Shown here: piece after piece, positions 7,490 to 11,678 of the stretch
Position numbering within the stretch: position 1 is the stretch's first letter
Layout: each line of letters starts with the position of its first letter
NCBI GenBank assembly: GCA_946401765.1
Contig: CAMIVJ010000048.1
Location: 1 to 11,678, forward strand
Length of the DNA: 11,678 nt
Source: an uncultured bacterium
GTDB lineage: Bacteria > Verrucomicrobiota > Kiritimatiellia > RFP12 > UBA1067
Reading direction: 5' to 3'
Notes under the pieces: generated by a model
What the model saw: the letters and a program-made list of their open reading frames with translations, nothing else
Told to the model about the DNA's origin: nothing
Database searches by the model: none
Position numbers and translations under genes: made by a program

Positions 7490-8658
7490 AACTTTGGATG
7501 ACAGGCGTTGTCGCGTTCGCATGCATAGTGGCGTATGGCGCCGTTGTGGCGCCGAACGCCGCAGAACTTGATGCGGCGCGCGAAGAGGCGAGAGCTCTTC
7601 TTGCGGACGACTTCAAGGCGCTGAACGCAGGACGGCGGACTCTTGTGGACGTTGCAGACCATGTGGCCGAACTTGCGGCGGCGTCCAATTCCGCCGCGAT
7701 GGTGCGCGTCTTTCAAGAGGGCGCCTTCAACCTCTACAGGACCGCTGACGCGCTTGGCCGTGCGGCTGAAAGGCACGTGCCTTTCTGGATAAACCTTGGA
7801 ACGGACGCGGAATTCGAGTTCAGGGCGTGTCCGGCAGGCTCGTTCATGATGGGCTGCGACGACGACCGCAGGAGTCCGCGGTTCCGCCACAAGGTCAATC
7901 TGCCCAGACCGTTCTGGATTGCGAAATACCAGACCACGAAGCGGCTCTTCAACACTTTCCGCAGCGTAACTCCCATGACGGAGGAGGAAAAGCTTTACGG
8001 CGGAATGGACGTTCCGCATGGCGGACTTTCCCGCAAAGAAATGCTAGGCTTCTGCATATTCCTCACGCGCTGCAACAAAGACCGGCTGCCGAAGGGATAT
8101 GTATTTCGCCTGCCGACGGATGCAGAATGGGAATACGCTCTTAACGCGAACTGCGACGATCCAGCCGACCCTTATGTGCGGTTCAGAAACGGCGACGAGT
8201 CGGCGGCGAAAGAGGTCGCCGTTTCGTGGAGCTGGGTGAATGAATTCCGCGCGGAAAGGGGGTATAAGCCGGTAAACAACGGACAGGGCACAGTGTTCGC
8301 CGTTGGCACGCGGCGTCCGAACGCCTGGGGGATCCACAATATGCTTGGGAATGGTAAGGAATACGTTCTGGACACTGTGCCGCTGGATCTCGTTCCAAAG
8401 GCGCACGGCGAGGGCAGAATCGAGGACTGCGCGTACGACTTTGGATATGCCGACGAGGAGACGGAGCCTCTGCGCTATTTCGACGGTCCTGCAGGAGATG
8501 TCATCACACGCGGCACAAAGATACGCAGCCGTTTTGCCATAAACTGGTATGACCGTACAGTCGTGGCGCCTGGTTCGCACTACTGTGGGAATTTTGTGTT
8601 CCGCATCGCGCTTGCGCCGGACATTCTTGCCGAGCGGCGGAAGGAGCCGGCCAAATGA
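7486..8658 (+). CDS. Secreted FGE-sulfatase/SUMF1-domain protein, probably non-catalytic
   Basis: I chose the TTG start at 7486 because AGGAGGAGGA (7468-7477) lies at ideal distance; the next in-frame ATG, at 7498, would shorten the signal peptide's n-region. Residues 1-25 (LKLWMTGVVAFACIVAYGA) look like a signal peptide or N-terminal anchor. The FGE/SUMF1 fold (C-type-lectin-like) is shown by CPAGSFMMGCDDD (115-127), RLPTDAEWEYA (208-218), NAWGIHNMLGNGKEYV (279-294) and FRIAL (372-376). True formylglycine-generating enzymes carry two copper-binding cysteines after a GGSW-like motif. The equivalent stretch here (ITRGTKIRSRFAINW, 340-354) has none, so sulfatase activation is unlikely. A binding or sensory role is inferred. 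It overlaps the kinase gene by ATGA (8655-8658). Confidence 0.88.
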   Translation: MKLWMTGVVAFACIVAYGAVVAPNAAELDAAREEARALLADDFKALNAGRRTLVDVADHVAELAAASNSAAMVRVFQEGAFNLYRTADALGRAAERHVPFWINLGTDAEFEFRACPAGSFMMGCDDDRRSPRFRHKVNLPRPFWIAKYQTTKRLFNTFRSVTPMTEEEKLYGGMDVPHGGLSRKEMLGFCIFLTRCNKDRLPKGYVFRLPTDAEWEYALNANCDDPADPYVRFRNGDESAAKEVAVSWSWVNEFRAERGYKPVNNGQGTVFAVGTRRPNAWGIHNMLGNGKEYVLDTVPLDLVPKAHGEGRIEDCAYDFGYADEETEPLRYFDGPAGDVITRGTKIRSRFAINWYDRTVVAPGSHYCGNFVFRIALAPDILAERRKEPAK

Positions 8659-9686
8659 CGCTTGCAACAGGTGATGTGATAGGCGGCTATCGTGTTGTGC
8701 GGCTGCTCGGCGCAGGCGGAATGGGCACTGTCTATGAGGTGGAGCGCGTGGATGGGGCTGGCCGGTACGCGCTCAAGGTGTTCACGCGCGACCATGGAGA
8801 CGTGGATGAGCTTCGGCGGCGTTTCCGGACGGAAGGCAAGGCGCTTTCGTATCTGCGGCATCCGAATCTGATTCGAGTGCATGAGCTTGGCGAGGACGCA
8901 GAGAGAGGCCTGCTCTATTTCGTCATGGACCTTGTTCTGGACGCCGGCGGCGAAGTGCGCACGCTTGCCGACGTGGAGCCTGGCGAGGTTGACGAGGCTC
9001 TGCTTGCGCGGTGGTACGAACAGCTCAGGTCCGCCCTTGAATACATCCATGCCTCAGGGGTGGTGCACCGCGACGTAAAGCCCGGCAACATACTCGTCAA
9101 CGCGAACGGAGATGCGGTGCTCGGCGACTTCGGCATTTCGCGTTTCATTGACGGCGAACTGCGCCGTAAGCTGGACGTCGAAAGCACCATGGAGGCGACG
9201 GACATCGATTCGCGCACCGTCATGGGTTCCGTCATGTTTCTTGCGCCTGAAGTGCGGCGCGGCGAGAAGGCCACTCCGGCATCGGATGCGTATGCGCTCG
9301 GCGTCACGTTCTACCGTCTGCTCACGGGCATCTGGTACGAGCCGAGTCCTGTCGCCGACGGGCTGCTTGACGAATTCGGCCGCGGATGGGTACATGCGCT
9401 CAGGCGGATTCTGTCCGTAGAGCCGAAGAACAGGTTGCCAATTCCACCCATAGTGGCGCTACGCAATTCCGGGAAAAGACGATGGTGGCTCGTTGGAGTT
9501 GTTGCTGCGGTTGCAGTTGCAATTGCCGTTTGGGTAGGGCGGCGTGTCCCCACGCCGCCGCAACGGGCGGAGCGTCCATCGTCCCAGGTTGCGCCGTCGG
9601 TAGAGTCGCGTGTCCCGCGCGACCGCATTGAACAATACACCTTCGACCAGTTCTTTCCACGGCATACGGAGTCTTCGCATAAATGA
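8655..9686 (+). CDS. Membrane-anchored Hanks-type serine/threonine protein kinase
   Basis: 343 residues. The start ATG overlaps the previous stop by 4 bp, with AAGGAG at 8641-8646 as RBS. The kinase domain spans about residues 12-265: glycine loop GAGGMGTVYE (19-28), ATP-binding Lys41 in YALKVF, catalytic loop HRDVKPGN (138-145, Asp140), DFG at 158-160 and APE at 197-199, with the subdomain XI arginine in KNRLP. All catalytic residues are present, so activity is expected. The activation segment is long (about 40 residues) and rich in Ser/Thr, suggesting autophosphorylation. One TM helix (about 277-297, WWLVGVVAAVAVAIAVWVG) is followed by a tail of about 45 residues that should lie outside the membrane. 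It lacks PASTA or other large sensor domains, so the adjacent SUMF1-domain protein may supply sensing (inference). Confidence 0.95.
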   Translation: MTLATGDVIGGYRVVRLLGAGGMGTVYEVERVDGAGRYALKVFTRDHGDVDELRRRFRTEGKALSYLRHPNLIRVHELGEDAERGLLYFVMDLVLDAGGEVRTLADVEPGEVDEALLARWYEQLRSALEYIHASGVVHRDVKPGNILVNANGDAVLGDFGISRFIDGELRRKLDVESTMEATDIDSRTVMGSVMFLAPEVRRGEKATPASDAYALGVTFYRLLTGIWYEPSPVADGLLDEFGRGWVHALRRILSVEPKNRLPIPPIVALRNSGKRRWWLVGVVAAVAVAIAVWVGRRVPTPPQRAERPSSQVAPSVESRVPRDRIEQYTFDQFFPRHTESSHK

Positions 9687-10294
9687 GTGCATTTCCTGAA
9701 ACATCGACGACGCTTCTGGCGAGGCTTGCCGAACGCGAGACGGGCATTGACCAGGCGGCATGGCGCATCTTCTTCGAGCGGTATCAGCCGGTGATGGTGG
9801 AGTATGCCCGGATGAAAGGCGCTGGGGATGAAGCGGAGGATATCGTGCAGGAGGTGTTTGCTGATCTTGCCAAGGTGTTCAAGGCGGGGCGCTACGTGCG
9901 CGACAAGGGGCGGTTCAAGAACTATCTCGCGAAGATGCTGCGGAACGAACTTGTGAGCAGGTTCAGGCGTGGGCAGGCCAGGCCGGATAGGGATGGCGTG
10001 AACATCACCACCACCAGCGTGGTCGCGAACAAGGAGCTTCAGGTCGAGCCGTCGTTTGGCGAGATCGAGGCCGACGACGAGGCATGGGAGCTTGCGAGGC
10101 ATCGTGCGGCAGTAGAGCACGTGCTTGCCAAGACGGCGCTTTCGGAGCAGTCGCGGCGGATATACCGCGAGCTGATGGAGACTGGCGAAAGCTGTGCGGC
10201 GGTGGCTCGCCGTCTCAAACTTCCAGCCGCGACCGTTCGTCAGGTTAAATCGCGCGTCACGCGCATGATCGCTGCATTCAAAAAGACGACATAG
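9683..10294 (+). CDS. ECF-type RNA polymerase sigma factor
   Basis: 203 residues; the start ATG overlaps the kinase stop by 4 bp (ATGA, 9683-9686). Sigma2 is about residues 28-96, with the conserved core GDEAEDIVQEVF (48-59) and a region 2.4-like stretch RFKNYLAKMLRNELVSRFRR (77-96). A charged linker (about 97-140) leads to sigma4 (about 150-200) with the helix-turn-helix CAAVARRLKLPAATVRQVKSRV (171-192). No anti-sigma factor gene is adjacent; the kinase takes that position. ECF43-type factors such as Vibrio EcfP are activated by phosphorylation by a linked kinase (PknT). Whether that applies here is inference, since this protein keeps the usual acidic sigma2 motif and its group cannot be settled by eye. 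Confidence 0.93.
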   Translation: MSAFPETSTTLLARLAERETGIDQAAWRIFFERYQPVMVEYARMKGAGDEAEDIVQEVFADLAKVFKAGRYVRDKGRFKNYLAKMLRNELVSRFRRGQARPDRDGVNITTTSVVANKELQVEPSFGEIEADDEAWELARHRAAVEHVLAKTALSEQSRRIYRELMETGESCAAVARRLKLPAATVRQVKSRVTRMIAAFKKTT

Positions 10295-10302
10295 GCACGC
10301 GG

Positions 10303-10349
10303 TATCTTTTCTCAAACCTCGTCATAGAATGTAGGTATGAGAAAATATA
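10303..10349. repeat. Long imperfect inverted repeat after the sigma factor gene
   Basis: Arms TATCTTTTCTCAAACCT (10303-10319) and AGGTATGAGAAAATATA (10333-10349) pair at 15 of 17 positions (one C/T and one A/A mismatch) around a 13-nt loop. It begins 8 nt after the sigma stop codon. No T run follows on either strand and the stem is AT-rich, so a classical terminator is doubtful. It could be an mRNA 3'-end stabiliser, a protein-binding site, or a mobile-element edge. Confidence 0.6.
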
Positions 10350-10369
10350 GACCATCATAAGGCGTATAG

Positions 10370-10398
10370 TTGCTCGTATCTCATTAATGTGATATAAT
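10370..10398 (+). promoter_or_regulatory. Promoter with extended -10 box for a short transcript
   Basis: TTGCTC (10370-10375), a 17-bp spacer ending in TGA, and a perfect TATAAT (10393-10398) form an extended -10 promoter. The predicted start is near 10404-10406. The surrounding sequence is AT-rich relative to the genes. Confidence 0.6.
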
Positions 10399-10403
10399 GT
10401 GCG

Positions 10404-10515
10404 GCGCAAGGAGGCAAAAGATGATATGCCGAGCGCCTGCTTGATTTGCGGTATGTGCCAGAAGCATATCCGCTCAAAGGAAAGCCCCCGCCATGCATTC
10501 AATGCGGGCTTTTCG
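10404..10515 (+). ncRNA. Candidate small structured RNA / short transcription unit of about 110 nt
   Basis: The unit runs from the predicted start after the TATAAT to a terminator-like hairpin. Stem 1 pairs GGCGC (10403-10407) with GCGCC (10433-10437) and, inside it, GGCA (10413-10416) with TGCC (10427-10430). Stem 2 pairs GCGGTATG (10448-10455) with CATATCCGC (10465-10473), with one bulged T; TTGA/TCAA can extend it outward. Stem 3 is the terminator at 10481-10512. A Shine-Dalgarno-like AAGGAGG (10408-10414) lies in stem 1. I recognise no known RNA family. The alternative is an mRNA for the 30-codon ORF at 10426-10518. Structure was judged by eye only. Confidence 0.4.
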
Positions 10516-10518
10516 TAA
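10426..10518 (+). CDS. Possible 30-residue Cys-rich microprotein
   Basis: The ATG at 10426 lies 11 nt after AAGGAGG (10408-10414). The product contains SACLICGMCQKHIRSKESP, that is C-x2-C-x2-C-x2-H at residues 5, 8, 11 and 14, a spacing that could bind zinc or another metal. The stop TAA (10516-10518) lies just past the terminator hairpin, so the end of the ORF overlaps the terminator stem. A competing ATG at 10421, better spaced from the SD, gives only a 7-codon peptide. Chance is quite possible at this length. Confidence 0.25.
   Translation: MPSACLICGMCQKHIRSKESPRHAFNAGFS
10481..10513 (+). terminator. Rho-independent-like terminator of the short transcript
   Basis: AAAGCCC (10481-10487) pairs with GGGCTTT (10506-10512). 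The stem continues through GC/GC after a CC bulge and AT/AT after a C bulge, and the stem end supplies TTTT (10510-10513). The A-stem-T layout is typical of bacterial terminators, though the U tract is short. Confidence 0.55.
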
Positions 10519-10699
10519 GAAAGAGACCAGAATCGCAGATGAGGGTCGAAAGATGCGCCGCCGAATCGAACTTTTCAGATCGGCGACAAAGACAAGAAAA
10601 GGTCTCATGCCGACTATGATAAGCTGCTATGGACTGAAGCGCAACGCCAACAGCGCGATGATCCAGTCTGTCATAACGCTTGACGATCTCTTCAAGTAG
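10493..10699 (+). pseudogene. C-terminal remnant of an ATPase_2/DUF234-like ATPase
   Basis: The open frame is 68 codons, but only about the last 50 look like real protein. The end (MPTMISCYGLKRNANSAMIQ, then SVITLDDLFK and the stop) resembles from memory the C-terminal tail of ATPase_2-type ATPases common in gut anaerobes, with its tyrosine-glycine turn and TLDDLF ending. A full member is about 350-480 residues, so more than 80 percent is missing. The first codons lie in the terminator hairpin, so the ATG at 10493 is not a natural start. The intact gene beginning at 11344 appears to be of the same family, which fits decay after duplication or replacement of a mobile gene. Confidence 0.5.
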
Positions 10700-10703
10700 T
10701 CGA

Positions 10704-10745
10704 GCCCCTAGCGTAAAACGCGCTGCCAGCGCATTCGGAAGGGGT
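10704..10745 (+). repeat. Nested inverted repeat just after the ATPase remnant
   Basis: The perfect palindrome GCGCTG-C-CAGCGC (10720-10732) lies between CCCCT (10705-10709) and AGGGG (10740-10744). It starts 5 nt after the remnant's stop codon and may be the old terminator of that gene, now without a T run. Confidence 0.35.
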
Positions 10746-10779
10746 GATGTCCTCTATTGATATTGGTGGCAATGGTGGC

Positions 10780-10809
10780 ATTTGTGAACAATTGAGATTT
10801 GTGAACAAT
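10780..10809. repeat. Two 13-bp direct repeats, 17-bp period
   Basis: ATTTGTGAACAAT occurs at 10780-10792 and again at 10797-10809. Just before them GGTGGCA occurs twice with a 9-bp period (about 10766-10781). No gene in 10700-10880 explains them. Two copies are too few to call iterons. Confidence 0.5.
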
Positions 10810-10882
10810 CACAACCACCGCTGCTTTCTGTCGGAAGACTGGTAACCTAAAAACGGCAGTTGAATGCGCACGTGGTTTTTAT

Positions 10883-11058
10883 ATTTCCCGCAGAGGCGCA
10901 GAGACGCGGAGATTTATAAGAGTTTTGAAGCATTTGAAGCGCATTGCTGCTTTTCACCCAGGAGGTGAAGATTTGTAATGCTGTTTTGTTTAGGCCTAAG
11001 TGGCAGAATAACACAAATATCTAACATTCTCTGCGCCTCTGCGTCTCTGCGGGAGAAA
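10883..11058. repeat. MITE-like element with CGCAGAG-rich inverted arms
   Basis: The left arm starts ATTTCCCGCAGAGGCGCAGA (10883) and runs to about 10912. The right arm (about 11028-11058) is nearly its reverse complement. Each arm is three units of CGCAGAGR; the A and G at the variable position are swapped between arms, and the right arm has two extra bases. About 115 bp of AT-rich interior has no convincing gene. Arms of this kind, reading CTCTGCGTCTCTGCG, are widespread non-autonomous repeats in many bacterial phyla (recalled, not searched). No target-site duplication is visible. Confidence 0.6.
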
Positions 11059-11241
11059 TCAACTGACGAATTTAGGGGTAATCGTTCGATAAGGGAAGGC
11101 ACAGCAAAGGACGGCTGTACACAAGCGTCCCGACCGTGCGTCGTTATTTCCGGCGCTGCGGTTGGCGTATGTTTGGCGGCGTCCCGCGCGCGATTCCCTT
11201 GGGCATACCAGTCGCCTCGACAGAACGAGTGGATCATTCCC
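11059..11241. other. Intergenic stretch without a supported gene
   Basis: Between the MITE-like element and the first palindrome I see no gene. One small hairpin is visible: GGACG (11109-11113) and CGTCC (11126-11130), extended by CT/AG after a bulged G. GC content rises here relative to both flanks, so the segment may have a separate origin. Confidence 0.4.
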
Positions 11242-11274
11242 GACGTGAAATTTCTGAAAATTATTTTTCACGTC
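11242..11274. promoter_or_regulatory. Upstream copy of a 33-bp bipartite palindrome (probable operator)
   Basis: GACGTGAAA (11242-11250) and its exact inverse TTTCACGTC (11266-11274) are separated by a 15-bp AT-rich spacer. A second copy with identical geometry starts 54 bp downstream. It lies just upstream of the -35 box of the ATPase gene. Confidence 0.65.
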
Positions 11275-11283
11275 CGTTTCGTG

Positions 11284-11313
11284 TTGACCCAAAGGGACGT
11301 GAAATGGTAAAAT
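11284..11313 (+). promoter_or_regulatory. Promoter of the ATPase gene
   Basis: TTGACC (11284-11289) and TAAAAT (11308-11313) are separated by 18 bp, with TGG directly before the -10 giving an extended -10. Start is expected near 11320, about 24 nt before the ATG. The -10 lies inside the spacer of the downstream palindrome. Confidence 0.7.
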
Positions 11314-11328
11314 GTCTGCGTTCACGTC
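11296..11328. promoter_or_regulatory. Downstream copy of the 33-bp palindrome, overlapping -10 and start site
   Basis: GACGTGAA (11296-11303) and TTCACGTC (11321-11328) have the same 17-bp core gap as the upstream copy; G11295 and C11329 extend the arms to nine exact bases. The spacer holds the -10 box, so a bound protein would be expected to block transcription. The right arm would also be in the 5' UTR if initiation is near 11320. Confidence 0.7.
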
Positions 11329-11343
11329 CTAATGGAGGATTGC

Positions 11344-11678
11344 ATGTTTGTCGGCAGAAACGAATTTCTTGATGATTTGTCTGCGCTGTGGCGCAAATCC
11401 ACTTCGTCTCTTGTGGCCTGTCGTGGTCGCCGGCGAATAGGCAAGAGTACATTGATTGAACGTTTCGCGGAGAAAACTGCGGAAGTTTTCCTTTCGTTTG
11501 AAGGACTTCCACCGCGCAAAGGGATGACGAACCGCGATCAGCTTGATAATTTCGGAACTAGCCTTGCGCGGCAAACAAACAGCCCTAGACACATATTGGA
11601 GAACTGGCATGACGCATTTTTTTGGCTGAACGAAGCGGTCGACCGCAGGAAACGAACGGTTGTGCTTTTAGACGAGAT
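11344..11678 (+). CDS. ATPase_2-type AAA/P-loop ATPase (3' end outside window)
   Basis: The ATG at 11344 follows GGAGG (11334-11338) with 5-nt spacing; 111 codons are visible before the window ends. The start MFVGRNEFLDDLSALW is the usual opening of ATPase_2 (archaeal-type ATPase) proteins, followed by Walker A GRRRIGKST (28-36) and Walker B TVVLLDE (105-111). Family members usually run 350-480 residues and often end in a DUF234-like nuclease-related domain, which cannot be checked here. They occur in many copies per genome and are often in accessory regions; their role is poorly defined. Codon use is less GC-rich than in the genes at 1-10294. Two palindromes overlap its promoter, suggesting tight regulation. 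Confidence 0.85.
   Translation, partial: MFVGRNEFLDDLSALWRKSTSSLVACRGRRRIGKSTLIERFAEKTAEVFLSFEGLPPRKGMTNRDQLDNFGTSLARQTNSPRHILENWHDAFFWLNEAVDRRKRTVVLLDE

Noticed and set aside
10421..10444. 7-codon ORF after AAGGAGG
   Set aside because: Well placed relative to the SD, but too short to support; kept only as an alternative to the 30-codon frame.
10780..10809. Iterons of a replication origin
   Set aside because: Only two repeats, no rep gene and no DnaA-box cluster.
10978..11310. 110-codon + strand ORF
   Set aside because: It reads through the right arm of the CGCAGAG element, the GC-rich patch, the first palindrome and the promoter; the translation has no coherent domain.
10700..11343. tRNA or other standard RNA gene in the gene-poor region
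   Set aside because: No cloverleaf, TTCGANNC T-loop context or rRNA-like sequence was found by eye.

Overview
The window looks like a piece of a Kiritimatiellota-type genome (PVC superphylum, gut-associated lineages). This is inferred from content, not proven. The signs are a giant GC-rich secreted protein built from LamG-like and autotransporter-type (PATR) beta repeats, an FGE-sulfatase/SUMF1-domain lipoprotein-like or secreted protein next to a Hanks-type kinase and an ECF sigma factor, and sigma70-like promoters with extended -10 boxes rather than the Bacteroidota -7 box. All supported genes are on the + strand.

Region 1 (1-7200) is one open frame that enters from the left edge and ends at a TAG. 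It encodes at least 2399 residues: a partial bacterial beta repeat, an N-terminal LamG domain, a second beta repeat, then three tandem supermodules that repeat with a phase of exactly 2001 bp (667 residues). Each supermodule has a conserved head (WTG...NWxC...CxLTADCDWRGL), an inserted jelly-roll-like domain, a PATR-like segment and a beta-helix-like tail. Modules 1 and 3 carry one type of insert and module 2 another, so the insert behaves as an exchangeable cassette.

Region 2 (7201-10294) begins with a 15-bp hairpin that abuts an extended -10 box. A leader of about 200 nt follows, with a possible 57-codon ORF, and then three genes joined by 4-bp start/stop overlaps: a signal-peptide-bearing SUMF1-domain protein without the catalytic cysteine segment, a membrane-anchored Ser/Thr kinase with one TM helix, and an ECF sigma factor. 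No anti-sigma gene is seen. The simplest reading is one envelope-to-transcription signalling unit, in which the secreted protein is a sensor or partner, the kinase transmits the signal and the sigma factor is the output. The giant surface protein upstream is an obvious but unproven candidate target.

Region 3 (10295-11343) is a gene-poor, lower-GC stretch of relics and repeats. It holds a long imperfect inverted repeat; a compact transcription unit of about 110 nt (promoter, two hairpins, terminator) that also contains a 30-codon Cys-rich ORF; the C-terminal remnant of an ATPase_2/DUF234-like ATPase; short direct repeats; a MITE-like element of about 176 bp with CGCAGAG-rich inverted arms; and two copies of a 33-bp bipartite palindrome around a promoter.

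Region 4 (11344-right edge) is the start of an intact AAA/ATPase_2-type ATPase with clear Walker A and B motifs. It is read from that promoter, and the relic just upstream appears to belong to the same family. The most noteworthy items are the twin 33-bp operators, the SUMF1-kinase-sigma cassette, the small transcription unit and the phase-locked module triplication.
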